Of a stretch of 64,000 nt of DNA, positions 39,555 to 49,483 are shown in pieces. Source of the DNA: Bartonella alsatica (GTDB taxonomy: Bacteria > Pseudomonadota > Alphaproteobacteria > Rhizobiales > Rhizobiaceae); contig NZ_CP058235.1 of NCBI RefSeq assembly GCF_013388295.1, positions 1,280,001-1,344,000 on the forward strand, given 5' to 3'. Numbering within the stretch: position 1 is the stretch's first letter; each line of letters begins with the position of its first letter. The notes under the pieces are model-generated. The model saw only the letters and a program-made list of their open reading frames with translations. It was not told the origin of the DNA and ran no database searches. Position numbers and translations under genes: made by a program.

Positions 39555-41030
39555 ATGGTTAGTAAAATTATTCCAGTCTCTCCCTTCGATTGTATTGTTT
39601 TTGGTGGCAATGGCGATTTAACATCACGTAAACTTATACCTGCTTTATATCATTGTCAGTGTGTTGGGCAATTTAGCGAGCCAACGCGTATCATTGGGGT
39701 TGCGCGTTCTGCATGGAGTAATGAAGAATATCAAAATTTTGTTCGTACTTCTTTAGAAAAACATGTTCATCCAAAAGATCTCAACCAAATTGAACTTAAT
39801 CGTTTTCTTGCACGTTTAACTTATGTTTCTGTTGATGTTACATCAAATCGGGGATGGCGAGATCTCGTTTTATTGCTATCAAAAGATTCAGCTGATATTC
39901 GGGCTTTTTATTTAGCGGTTGGTTCGTCTCTTTTTGGTGATATTGCAATAAGATTAGGGAAAAATGGTTTAGTGACGCAGCAAACACGGATTATCATTGA
40001 AAAACCTATTGGCCGCGATGTAAAAACAGCGATTGAACTCAATGACATATTTGCAAAAGTATTTAGTGAAGATCAAATCTTTCGCATTGATCATTATCTT
40101 GGCAAGGAAACTGTTCAAAATTTAATGGCATTGCGGTTTGTTAATACACTTTATGAGCCGTTATGGAATTCCAACTATATTGATCATGTTCAGATAACGG
40201 TTGCTGAATCTTTAGGATTGGAAGGGCGCGCAGAATATTATGAGAATGCAGGTGCTTTACGCGACATGGTGCAAAACCATATGCTGCAATTGCTTTGTTT
40301 GGTAGCCATGGAAATACCGTTTACCAATAGAGCAAATGCTGTACGTGATGAAAAACTAAAAGTTTTGCATTCTTTAACGCCTCTTGATATTCGTAATGTA
40401 GAGCAAAATACAGTGCGTGGACAGTATCTTGCTGGTATATTGAATAGTGTTTCTGTAGGATCTTATCTTGATGATCTGGGAAAAAAAACCAGCGAAAGCG
40501 AAACATTTGTAGCGCTTAAGGTTAAGATTAATAATTGGCGTTGGGCGGATACACCTTTTTATTTACGAACCGGTAAGCGTATGTCCATGCGGATGTCTGA
40601 AATTGTTGTCGTTTTCAAACCTGTTCCTCATAATATTTTTAATGTGGATTCCGATGAGATTTTTTCTAATCGACTTGTTGTTCGTCTTCAGCCTAATGAA
40701 GGCGTAAAACAATGGTTGATGATTAAGGATCCGGGTCCTGGTGGTATGCGATTTCGTCATATTCCATTGGACATGAGTTTTGCATCTGCGTTTTCTCAGC
40801 GTAATCCTGATGCTTATGAACGCTTATTGATGGATGTTATTCGCGGAGAGCAAACCTTATTTATGCGTCGTGACGAAGTTGAGGCTGCTTGGCGTTGGAT
40901 TGATCCTATCCTTGAAGGGTGGCAAGCAATAAAGCAACCTGTTCATGGATATAATGCTGGTTCATGGGGACCATCTGCTTCGACTGTTTTGATGGAACGT
41001 GATGGGCGTGTATGGAATAACTTAGTTTAG
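39555..41030 (+). CDS. zwf: Glucose-6-phosphate 1-dehydrogenase
   Basis: A 491-residue enzyme from ATG 39555 (an in-frame TTG lies 8 codons upstream). It oxidises glucose-6-phosphate to 6-phosphogluconolactone with NADP. VFGGNGDLTSRKLIPALYH is the nucleotide-binding segment near residue 10, IIIEKPIGRD binds substrate phosphate, and FRIDHYLGKETVQNLMALRFVN contains the catalytic histidine. RTGKRMSMRMSEIVVVFKPVPHNIF is also conserved. First gene of the zwf-pgl-edd operon, with pgl 10 bases downstream and the edd remnant after that. Confidence 0.95.
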   Translation: MVSKIIPVSPFDCIVFGGNGDLTSRKLIPALYHCQCVGQFSEPTRIIGVARSAWSNEEYQNFVRTSLEKHVHPKDLNQIELNRFLARLTYVSVDVTSNRGWRDLVLLLSKDSADIRAFYLAVGSSLFGDIAIRLGKNGLVTQQTRIIIEKPIGRDVKTAIELNDIFAKVFSEDQIFRIDHYLGKETVQNLMALRFVNTLYEPLWNSNYIDHVQITVAESLGLEGRAEYYENAGALRDMVQNHMLQLLCLVAMEIPFTNRANAVRDEKLKVLHSLTPLDIRNVEQNTVRGQYLAGILNSVSVGSYLDDLGKKTSESETFVALKVKINNWRWADTPFYLRTGKRMSMRMSEIVVVFKPVPHNIFNVDSDEIFSNRLVVRLQPNEGVKQWLMIKDPGPGGMRFRHIPLDMSFASAFSQRNPDAYERLLMDVIRGEQTLFMRRDEVEAAWRWIDPILEGWQAIKQPVHGYNAGSWGPSASTVLMERDGRVWNNLV

Positions 41031-41040
41031 AGCAATATGT

Positions 41041-41778
41041 ATGCATGAAATGAATATTGACCGTTTAAATTTTGAAACACCCACTACCCTCGCTTTGGCG
41101 TTGGCTGATCGTGTTGCAGCAGAACTTAGTATAGCTGTTCTTGAGCGTAGACGTGCAATTCTAGCAGTTTCTGGTGGTAAAACACCAGAACTATTTTTTC
41201 ATTATTTATCAAAAGCTGATATTGATTGGCAAAATATTATCATTACTTTGGTTGATGAACGTTTTGTACCTGCTCATCATGAGTGCTCGAATGAACATAT
41301 GGTAAGGCGGCATTTGTTACAAAATTTTGCAGCTAAAGCCCATTTTGTGGGACTTTATCATAAGGCACTTACTGTTGAACTTGCTGCTTTTTCGGCAGCT
41401 AGCCGTATCAATACTTTGCCTAGACCCTTTGATGTTATTGTCTTAGGAATGGGGATTGATGGGCATACGGCTTCCTTTTTTCCTGATGCTGATCGTTTAA
41501 AGCAAGCGCTTGATCTTCAAACACAGGCTCTTGTTTTACCACTTCATGCAAAAAGTGCTCTTGAGCCAAGACTCACACTGACTTTACCAGTTATAATACA
41601 ATCTCGTTGCATTATTCTCCATTTTGAAGGCTTTCAGAAACGCGATTGTTTTGAAGCAGTTTGTCAAGATGAATCTGAAATAAAAATGCCTGTTCGCGCG
41701 GTTTTACGCAATGCCCATCATCTTGTTCAGGTTTACTGGTCTCCGGATGAAAATGAAATAAGCAAAGTGAAAACATGA
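41041..41778 (+). CDS. pgl: 6-phosphogluconolactonase
   Basis: A 245-residue DevB-type lactonase. It hydrolyses the Zwf product to 6-phosphogluconate. AILAVSGGKTPELFFHYLSKADIDWQNIIITLVDERFVPAHHECSNE carries the SGG.TP and DER motifs. FDVIVLGMGIDGHTASFFPDADRL is the GMG.DGH.as.fP active-site signature. The C-terminus ends RNAHHLVQVYWSPDE. An ATG three codons later (41050) is also possible. It is 10 bases after zwf and intact, though the operon's third gene, edd, is destroyed, so 6-phosphogluconate would have to go to a 6-phosphogluconate dehydrogenase elsewhere. Confidence 0.93.
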   Translation: MHEMNIDRLNFETPTTLALALADRVAAELSIAVLERRRAILAVSGGKTPELFFHYLSKADIDWQNIIITLVDERFVPAHHECSNEHMVRRHLLQNFAAKAHFVGLYHKALTVELAAFSAASRINTLPRPFDVIVLGMGIDGHTASFFPDADRLKQALDLQTQALVLPLHAKSALEPRLTLTLPVIIQSRCIILHFEGFQKRDCFEAVCQDESEIKMPVRAVLRNAHHLVQVYWSPDENEISKVKT

Positions 41779-41835
41779 TACGGATGCAAGTGATATGTAA
41801 TCTCGATGGAATGTGTAAATGAAAGAGGGAAGAAT

Positions 41836-43690
41836 ATGGCACTTTCTAAAACAAATGCTACCAGTTACACAAAGGATTTATGAATGTTCTCTACCAACGC
41901 GAGAAATTTATGTAGATTGGATTACAAAAACGCAAGAAGGTGGTCCCACGCGGAGTTTTGAGGGATTTGCCAATCAAATCTATGGTTGTGCAGCTTATGG
42001 TCAAATAGAAAAAAGAGCGTTTGAATCTTAATGTTGCTGGAGATATTGATATTATTACTACGTATAATGATATACTTTCAGCATATTAACCGTTTGAATT
42101 TTTTCCTTTTTTAATTAAAGAAGCTTCTCGTATGGTTAGTTGTATGGCACAAGTAGCAGCTGGTGTTTTCGGAATGTGTGATGGTATGACCCAAGAGGAT
42201 ACGGGGATGGAGCTTTCTTCTTTTTCCATGTGACGTAATTGCAATGGCGACGGCTATAGGCTTAATACATGATATGTTTGATGTTGCACTGTATCTTGGA
42301 GTTTGTGGTAAAGTTATACCTGGTTTACTATTGGGGTGCTAATATTGGGCTACCTACCAGGAATTTTATTCCTGCGGGTTTTGAGACAAGTAGTCAAGAC
42401 AATCATGAGAAAGCAAAGATACACCAGCTTTACACCAAGAATAAGATAGACCACCAAACATTGTTAGAATCAGATGCACGTTTTTATCATGAGCCAAGAA
42501 CATTTACATTTTATGGGATTGTTAATTCAAATTAGGCAATCCTGAAAATGATTGGGTTACACATACCTGGATCTTCTTTCATTAATGCGGTTACTTTGTT
42601 GCATGATGCTTGAACAAAAGAAGCCACGAAGCGTGTACTTAAAATGACAATTCTTGGCGATGATTAAGGCCACTTAGTTTGATAGTTGATAAGCGTTCTT
42701 TCGTGAATGCTATTGTAGGATTAAATGCAACAGGAGGGGTTCACAAAACATGCGATTCATTTGATTGCTATGGCTTATGGCTGTGGTTTGCGGCATTCAA
42801 TTAACATGGCATGATATTGTAGGAATTTCGTCAATTTTACCTCTTAAATACGGATTTATCCTAGTAATTTTGCTGATGTAAATCATTTTTATGCAGCTGG
42901 GAGTATGGGATTTTTCATTCGCAAGTTCATTGAAGGGTGAGAGAGCAGTACATGAGGATATCTGTACAGTTTTCGGTACCGATCTGAATGCTTATGCAAT
43001 TGAATAAAGCTTTATGCTGCTAGTTGTATAGTATATGAGCCTGCTCTTAATGAAAGTGGTAACCATAAGGTATTAGCAGGGTGGAAAAAACCGTTTCAAC
43101 CTGATGTGGTATTCGTGTTTTGTCGGGAGATTTAGAGACAGCTATTGTAAATAGTTTCATCTGTTAAGTTTGAGCATTGCGTATTGAAACTCCAGTTCTT
43201 ACCTTTAGTGATCAAGAAGAATTTCAAAAAGCTTTTAGAACTAGGACATTGAATAACAAAGATTTTAATCGCTGCCATTTGTTATCAAAGGCTAAAGAAC
43301 AATGGTATGCTAGAGCTCCATAAGTTAACGACAATTTTAAGCATTTTACAGGATCAAAGACCCAAAGTAGTACTAGTAACTGACAGTTATCTATCAGATG
43401 CATAAAGAAAAATTTCTGCTGCAATTCATATCATACCGGAAGCTTTGGATAATAAATCTATTGCGCATTTGCAAAATAATGATATCATTTATCTTGACGC
43501 ACATATAGGTAAATTAACTATTTTGGAAGATTTGTCAAAATTTAATACGTAAATAACTATGCCTCTTGATCTTTCAAAGAGAGAATACAGCGTTGGATCT
43601 GAACTCTTTCACGTTTTTCGCCAATACGTTAGTTGTACAGATCAGAGAGTTTCTGTTCTTATGACCAGAGTAAAGTGCGAAAAGAACTAA
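41836..43690 (+). pseudogene. edd: 6-phosphogluconate dehydratase, heavily degraded
   Basis: Edd pieces occur in order in all three frames. They include YECSLPTREIYVDW, NLNVAGDIDIITTYNDILSAY (Edd 'iaivtaYNDMLSAHqp'), FFPFLIKEASRMV, MAQVAAGVFGMCDGMTQEDTGMELSSF (Edd 'GvpamCDGvTQGqpGMElSLfSRd') and IVPGLL/GHLPAVFIPAGP-like IYLPGILFPAGF. NDIIYLDAHIGKLTILED and VGSELFHVFRQYVSCTDQRVSVL near the end match the Edd C-terminus. Well over ten stops and frame changes are present. The enzyme dehydrates 6-phosphogluconate to KDPG in the Entner-Doudoroff pathway and has an Fe-S cluster. Span about 1.85 kb equals a full-length gene. The start ATG at 41836 keeps AGAGGGA. Confidence 0.85.
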
Positions 43691-43725
43691 AGAGATATTC
43701 ATGTAATCAATATGCGTAAAACTTC

Positions 43726-44625
43726 TCAGAATGTCGGCATGGGTAGATTGTGTGCTCGAGTGGCGGCCTTGAGTGTATTAACCATAAGCATGGCAATTGT
43801 CATAGGTCCAACTCCTCCTGGAACAGGGGTAATTGCGGCAGCTTTTTCTTTTATTTCTTCAAAATCGACATCACCAACAAGACGTGTCTTTCCTATACCT
43901 TTTTCTGGAGCTTCAATGCGGTTAATGCCAACATCAATAATAATGGCACCCTTTTTAATCCAGTCTTTTTTAATCATTTGTGGGCGGCCTACAGCTGCGA
44001 CTAAAATATCTGCGCTACGGCATACATCATCCAGGTCACGGGTACGACTGTGGGCTATAGTCACGGTGGCATTGGCTGCTGTTAAAAGGGCAGCCATAGG
44101 CTTGCCGACAATATTAGAGCGTCCAACGACAACGGCATCAAGACCAGATAAATCTTGTCCACATTGTTGCTCAATCAGCATCATGGCGCCAGCTGGCGTG
44201 CAGGGAATGATAGCATCCTCCAGCGCATTAGTTGCGAGTTTTCCTACATTGATATAATGAAAACCATCAACATCTTTTTGGAAATCAATGGCTTGTGTTA
44301 TGCGGTTTGTCTGAAGAAGAGCAGGGAGGGGAAGTTGCACTAAAATGCCATGGATTTTAGGATCGGAATTTAATGCTGCAATGAGTTGAAGGAGTTCTTG
44401 TTCTTGTGTTTCTTTGGAAAGCATATGTTTTATTAAAAAAAAACCACACTCTTCAGCTTTTTTGCTTTTTGATGTAACATAGACCTGACTTGCAGGGTCA
44501 TCTCCAACAAGGATAACAGCAATACCAGGTTGTATATTATAGTGATTGCGGAGTTTTGTTGTTTCAGCCTTAACTTTTACAATAATCTCTTCAGCGAGTT
44601 TTTTTCCGTCAATAATATGATTCAT
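43726..44625 (-). CDS. folD: Bifunctional methylenetetrahydrofolate dehydrogenase/cyclohydrolase
   Basis: A 299-residue protein when started at ATG 44625, which has AAAGGA upstream; an upstream ATG at 44670 adds 15 residues. It interconverts 5,10-methylene-, methenyl- and 10-formyl-tetrahydrofolate. [14 protein letters not shown] contains the catalytic tyrosine/lysine pair. [17 protein letters not shown] is the substrate signature. [32 protein letters not shown] is the NADP-binding loop, and [17 protein letters not shown] is the last family motif. Full length. It converges on the edd relic. Confidence 0.94.
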   Translation of the reverse strand: MNHIIDGKKLAEEIIVKVKAETTKLRNHYNIQPGIAVILVGDDPASQVYVTSKSKKAEECGFFLIKHMLSKETQEQELLQLIAALNSDPKIHGILVQLPLPALLQTNRITQAIDFQKDVDGFHYINVGKLATNALEDAIIPCTPAGAMMLIEQQCGQDLSGLDAVVVGRSNIVGKPMAALLTAANATVTIAHSRTRDLDDVCRSADILVAAVGRPQMIKKDWIKKGAIIIDVGINRIEAPEKGIGKTRLVGDVDFEEIKEKAAAITPVPGGVGPMTIAMLMVNTLKAATRAHNLPMPTF

Positions 44626-44942
44626 GAGAGAGATCCTTTCGATAGGGCTGTTTATTTTTTTGTAAGGCATTTGCTAACAATACAATAGAGTTTTATAGCA
44701 ATATTTATGTAAGAACGGTAAAAGAGGCTCGATAGTGTTTATGTATCCTATAGTTTTAGAAGATTCTAAAATAATTGCTTTGTAAGAAAGCAGCAACATT
44801 CCTGTTCGAATAAACTTTGAATAAGAACAAGAACAATTATAATTAAATAAGATAGAGCAAAGTGTAAGTTTATAAGAAGTTTTTTACAATCGTTTAAGTT
44901 GTCTTTTAGTCTGTTACAGGGGTGAAAGTGTAGAGGAAAATT
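44626..44942. other. Gap between folD and the AsmA-like gene
   Basis: About 317 bases of AT-rich DNA between divergent genes. No coding sequence or structured RNA was recognised. Confidence 0.4.
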
Positions 44943-46765
44943 GTGCGCGCCAGAATAATAAAATTTTTGAGCGGAATTTTTATTACAATTACTTTTTTGT
45001 TTGGAGTTTGTATTCTCATTTTACCTTATCTTGTGTCTACAAATACGATTCGTATTCGTTTAGCACAGGATTTAAGTATATGGACAGGCTATAATGTGCA
45101 ATTGCGTGATCCTCCACGGTTGAATCTTTTTCCTTACCCTAAAGTATACCTTTCCGGTGTTATTTTAACATCAAAAATGAATAATGTTGTACCGTTGATG
45201 GAAGCTGAATCAATAGAAGTTGATCTTTCTCTGATACACCTTCTTTGGGGGCATATTTCTTTTTCAGAAACGCGAATTGTGCGTCCCTAATTTGTTGTGG
45301 AAAAGCCCATTAAAACATTAGGGGATTTTTTTGATAGGTTTTCACGATCACAAGGTGTACTAGGATTAGCAATACGTAATGCTCGTGAAATATTGAAGCA
45401 TAATCCAGATTATCCAGATGTAGAACGTCTTTTGAATCAGCCTTTTGGGCGAATTTCTGTTGAGGATGGCGTGCTCGTGTATCATGATAGTATTTCCAGT
45501 GTAGCAGAAAAAATAACGGGGTTAAATGCGACTTTAGATTGACCAGAATTGACTCAAGAAGCGCGCTTTCGTGCAAATGCTCGTTGGCGTGGAGAATTGA
45601 CAAAGTTATCAATTGATGCCGATCAAGCGTTACTACTTTTAGCAGGAGGGAAAAGCCAGATTAAAGCAAGTCTCAATTCTGTGCGTGGTGGTATAACCTT
45701 TGTGGGACAGGGACGATTATCTGAATACTATATTTTTGACGGAAAAGTGTCGATGCGTTCTCCAGGGTGGAATCAGACATTATCTTGGATTTGAGGAAAT
45801 CGATTTTGGGGGTATAAATTGAAAGAGCCAATTGTATGGGAGTCGCATTTTTTAGCACAGCCAATGCACATCCAAATGGATAATGTTACATTTACGTTGG
45901 GAACAGCAAATGCGCGTGGAGCTTTAGAAGTTGATTTTCATGACTATGTGCCAATTATGATTGGATCTTTAGCATTTGATAACCTAGATTTTAATCTCTT
46001 AGGATCATTGTTTTTTCAGTTAAAAAGAAGAAATCATCCCTTGATATGAAAACTTTTGATCGTATTGGGGTAGATATGCGGCTTTCTGCACCACAAGCAA
46101 AAATAGGCAATATTATGTTTACGAATTTAGCTGCTGCGATACAAATAAGAAATGGGCATGGTATTTTTGACCTTGGACATGCGAATATATTAGGTGGATC
46201 ACTTCAAAGCAATATCGAAATTATACCAGCTGGTCAGAAAGTACGGCTTGAAGGACGTGCTTCAGGGACCTCCATTGATATGCAGACTGCTTCAGAGGCT
46301 TTGGGAATTATCCCATTTGCACAGAGTAAGACAAATTTTACTATGACAATACAAACGCTTGTCAGTTCTTGGTCAGAAATTTTTGCGAAAATGCAAGGTG
46401 AATTAGTACTGAATATGTCTTCTGGCCGTCTATTAGGATATGATTTGAATGATTTACAGACAAGGCTTTCGAAAAATGAACAATTTCTTTTAATGAGTCA
46501 TGATACCCCTTCAACAGCTTTTGATCTCTGGAATATTAAAACAAGCTTTTTAGATGGTACGATAAAGGTTACAGAATCATTGATGTGTACGGCAGATTGG
46601 AGTTTATCGATTTGGGGGATAATTGCATCTACTATCATAAAAGATCGGCAAAATGAATTTACATTACAAGCACAATTACGAAAAAGCCATAGCTCAAAAA
46701 CTCTATGTAAAGATGTCCAATGCCTTGCTAACAGTCTTATGCGACCATTTAAGTTTTTCTCTTAG
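44943..46765 (+). pseudogene. AsmA-family envelope protein, broken by stops and a frameshift
   Basis: A 600-residue AsmA-like protein. It starts GTG 44943 with a signal-anchor (RIIKFLSGIFITITFLFGVCILILPYLV) and the AsmA N-terminal pattern LAQDLSIWTGYNVQLRDPPRLNLFPYPKVYLSGV. The C-terminal half contains LEGRASGTSIDMQTASEALGIIPFAQSKTNFTMTIQTLVSSWSEIFAKMQGELVLNMSSGRLLGYDLNDL, a clear AsmA C-terminal block. It is interrupted by TAA 45288, TGA 45540 and TGA 45792, all in the original frame, then a frameshift near 46040. Between the breaks the codons remain well conserved, so decay is recent. AsmA-like proteins are tied to outer-membrane lipid transport and assembly. Confidence 0.8.
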
Positions 46766-46917
46766 CTCTCAAGGACAAGATCACGGCAACTTTTGGGTTA
46801 CAAAAGAAACAGATATAGATTGATTACCGTTTTTCATTATTGGTATTAGCAGGAATTTTAGGAATTTTCTAAAAAATATTGTGTTGTTATAAATTTTAGA
46901 GATAAATTAGCCAGTGC

Positions 46918-47061
46918 TTATTGAAACTCAGAAGAAATACCATAACCATCTTTAGCGATTGAATTACCGCCATCTGCTCCAACGGAGCCAATTCCTACAG
47001 TAATGAGAATAAAAGCTACGAAAACAGTAATAGTAATAATTGTGGCTTTTTTAGCAGTCAT
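46918..47061 (-). CDS. 47-residue membrane protein
   Basis: The minus-strand frame from ATG 47061 encodes 47 residues: MTAKKATIITITVFVAFILIT as a positively charged start and one hydrophobic helix, then VGIGSVGADGGNSIAKDGYGISSEFQ, a Gly-rich hydrophilic tail. A strong GGAGG lies five bases before the ATG. A single short helix with a small soluble tail resembles small inner-membrane or secreted signal-anchor peptides; no family is recognised. It stands alone in the gap between the AsmA relic and rsmE. The binding site and codon regularity favour a real gene. Confidence 0.65.
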   Translation of the reverse strand: MTAKKATIITITVFVAFILITVGIGSVGADGGNSIAKDGYGISSEFQ

Positions 47062-47296
47062 ATTTTTCCTCCAATCATGCGATCAATGACTGAATGCAAT
47101 GGTGAATAATGTGTTGTTATAAAATTGTAGATAAACAGAATCGCTTAAGGTTTGATTTGTTCCACGATTATCTCATAAAGCTAAAAATTTTATAATTCTT
47201 TATATATTATCGTTTTATAGATATAATTTTCTCTTTTTGTTATATATTTTTCTTCATTTTTTCAATGATTATAATTAGCTTTGGCACGATATTTTT

Positions 47297-48040
47297 ATGC
47301 GCATAAATTATAAACTTAAAAGATTGTTTATCCGACAGCCGCTTGCTTTGAATGGAGAAATAAAGATAGAGGGGGCGCAAGCTTCTTATCTTGTAAGTGT
47401 TTTGCGGATGCAAGAGGGAGCCGAGATTTTACTTTTTAATGGAAAGGATGGCGAGTGGCTTGCTAAACTTATTACCATTAAGAAAAAAGTTGTTGTGGCT
47501 CAGCTTATCCGTCAAGAAAGATTGCAAACATCGCGTTCGAATCTCATCTACTGTTTTGCTCCACTCAAAAGCGCGCGTTTGGACTATATGGTGCAGAAAG
47601 CTGTTGAAATGGGGGTATCGACTTTACAACCTGTTATAACGCATCATACACAAATTACACGTATCAATATGGCGCGTATGGAGGCTAATGTTGTTGAAGC
47701 TTCTGAACAGTGTGGCATTTTATCTTTGCCTGAATGTGTCTCTGCCGTTTCGTTAGCAGAACTTTTAGCAAATTGGGATGAGACAAGACCTTTATTCTTT
47801 TGTGATGAAGCGCACAAATCGCATAATCCTTTACATCTTTTAAAAAAATACGAAATTACGATGTATGGTGTTCTTATTGGACCAGAAGGAGGGTTTAGTG
47901 AGAAAGAGCGAAACTTTTTAAACAAACACTCTTTTGTGATTCCGATATCTTTGGGTCCGCGTATTTTACGTGCTGACACTGCAGCTGTTGCTGCTTTGGC
48001 TCTTCTTAATGTTACTGTGGGAGATTGGTCAATTAATTGA
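47297..48040 (+). CDS. rsmE: 16S rRNA m3U1498 methyltransferase
   Basis: A 247-residue SPOUT-class protein. The N-terminal PUA-like domain reads KRLFIRQPLALNGEIKIEGAQASYLVSVLRMQEGAEILLFNGKDGEWLAKL. The catalytic domain has YMVQKAVEMGVSTLQPVIT, VVEASEQCGILSLPE, LLIGPEGGFSEKERNFL as the SAM-binding knot and LGPRILRADTAAVAALALL at the end. All are diagnostic of RsmE. It precedes gshA by 69 bases on the same strand, and a shared transcript is possible. Confidence 0.94.
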   Translation: MRINYKLKRLFIRQPLALNGEIKIEGAQASYLVSVLRMQEGAEILLFNGKDGEWLAKLITIKKKVVVAQLIRQERLQTSRSNLIYCFAPLKSARLDYMVQKAVEMGVSTLQPVITHHTQITRINMARMEANVVEASEQCGILSLPECVSAVSLAELLANWDETRPLFFCDEAHKSHNPLHLLKKYEITMYGVLIGPEGGFSEKERNFLNKHSFVIPISLGPRILRADTAAVAALALLNVTVGDWSIN

Positions 48041-48109
48041 GAAGCTTGTAAAAATTATTTTAAACGATTCATTTAAAATGATGTAACTGATGATAGGATA
48101 TAATAAGTT

Positions 48110-49483
48110 ATGGCGCTTGATATAAATGATGAAAGTGAAATTTATAACTTAGATTCCTTGGTTAATTATTTCCAAGGGGGGTGTAAAACAGAGCATGATT
48201 GGTGTATTGGTACAGAACATGAAAAATTTCCGTTTTATATAGATAATTTTCGTCCCGTCCCTTATGAAGGCTCAAGAGGAATCCGTACACTTCTAGAAGG
48301 AATGCAAGAAGCTTTAGGATGGAAACCTATTTTAGATGAGGGGAATATTATTGGGCTTATAGGGTCAGTTGGTCAGGGTGCCATTTCTTTGGAACCTGGA
48401 GGCCAATTTGAATTATCTGGTGCACCACTGAGAACGATTAATCATACTTATTGTGAGGTAATGGAGCATTTAGCTATTCTTAAGAAAATTTCAGGGCCAT
48501 TGGGTATTGGATTTTTCGGAATGGGTGCTAGTCCAAAATGGACCTTAGCAGAAACTCCGCGAATGCCTAAATCACGTTACCAGATTATGGCTGATTATAT
48601 GCCGAAAGTTGGTCATAGTGGTCTTGATATGATGTATCGCACTTCGACTATTCAGGTTAATCTTGATTTTTCATCTGAAACTGATATGCGACGAAAGATG
48701 CAAGTATCCATGAAATTACAGTCTATTGCGACAGCATTATTTGCCAGTTCACCTTTTACGGAAGGAAGACCGAATGGTTTTTTATCTTGGCGTTCTAAAA
48801 TTTGGTGTAATACTGATAATCAGAGGTCTGGAGTTCTTCCCTTTGTATTTTCTGAGAGTTTTGGTTTTGCGGATTATGTTGAATGGGCTCTTGATGTACC
48901 AATGTATTTTGTTGTGCGCAACAACCATTATTATGATTGTACACATATAACTTTTCGTCAGTTTATGAATGGAGCATTAAGAGGGCAGGTTGTAAACTCG
49001 GTACCTAATATGGGAGATTGGATTAATCATTTATCGACTTTATTTCCCGAGGTACGTTTAAAACGGTTTTTAGAAATGAGGGGGGCTGATGGTGGTTCTT
49101 GGAAACGTATCTGTGCATTGTCGGCTTTTTGGGTTGGGCTTCTTTATGATAGTGAAGCACTTAATGAAGCAGAGGCTTTGACAAAAGATTGGTGTTTTGA
49201 AGAAGTTTTGGAGATGCGCAAACGTGTTCCTAAAGAAGGATTAAGAACACCTTTTCGTCAGACCACCATTTTAGAAATAGCTCGTCAGGCTATTGCTATT
49301 TCACGCAAGGGTTTAAAAAATCGCAAACAGTATAATACTGATGGTTTGGATGAAACAAATTTTCTGGTTCCCTTAGAAGAGGTAGTTGCAATGGGTCAAA
49401 CAGATGCTGATAAGTTTTTATCTCTTTATCATTCTGTTTGGAAAGAGGAAGTGGAACCTATATTTTTAGAATGTGCCTATTAA
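48110..49483 (+). CDS. gshA: Glutamate-cysteine ligase, alphaproteobacterial/plant type
   Basis: A 457-residue ligase making gamma-glutamylcysteine, the first step of glutathione synthesis. WCIGTEHEKFPFYI contains the metal-binding glutamates. ISLEPGGQFELSGAPLRTIN is the substrate-binding signature, and MMYRTSTIQVNLDF the ATP region. Later motifs are FLEMRGADGGSWKRICALSAFWVGLLYD. The sequence follows the plant/alphaproteobacterial branch rather than the E. coli GshA branch. gshB is not in this window. A degenerate region follows and then a possible cystine importer, so cysteine supply and use genes are neighbours, perhaps by chance. Confidence 0.92.
   Translation: MALDINDESEIYNLDSLVNYFQGGCKTEHDWCIGTEHEKFPFYIDNFRPVPYEGSRGIRTLLEGMQEALGWKPILDEGNIIGLIGSVGQGAISLEPGGQFELSGAPLRTINHTYCEVMEHLAILKKISGPLGIGFFGMGASPKWTLAETPRMPKSRYQIMADYMPKVGHSGLDMMYRTSTIQVNLDFSSETDMRRKMQVSMKLQSIATALFASSPFTEGRPNGFLSWRSKIWCNTDNQRSGVLPFVFSESFGFADYVEWALDVPMYFVVRNNHYYDCTHITFRQFMNGALRGQVVNSVPNMGDWINHLSTLFPEVRLKRFLEMRGADGGSWKRICALSAFWVGLLYDSEALNEAEALTKDWCFEEVLEMRKRVPKEGLRTPFRQTTILEIARQAIAISRKGLKNRKQYNTDGLDETNFLVPLEEVVAMGQTDADKFLSLYHSVWKEEVEPIFLECAY

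Noticed and set aside
43712..44257. Plus-strand frame of 181 codons opposite folD
   Set aside because: It mirrors the coding strand of intact folD, which has all its motifs; no separate evidence for a gene.
45540..45794. UGA read as tryptophan in the AsmA-like gene
   Set aside because: Two TGA codons sit where tryptophan fits, but the same gene also has a TAA and a frameshift, and intact genes in the window use TGG for tryptophan and TGA as stop (for example bioM and bioN). Ordinary decay explains it.
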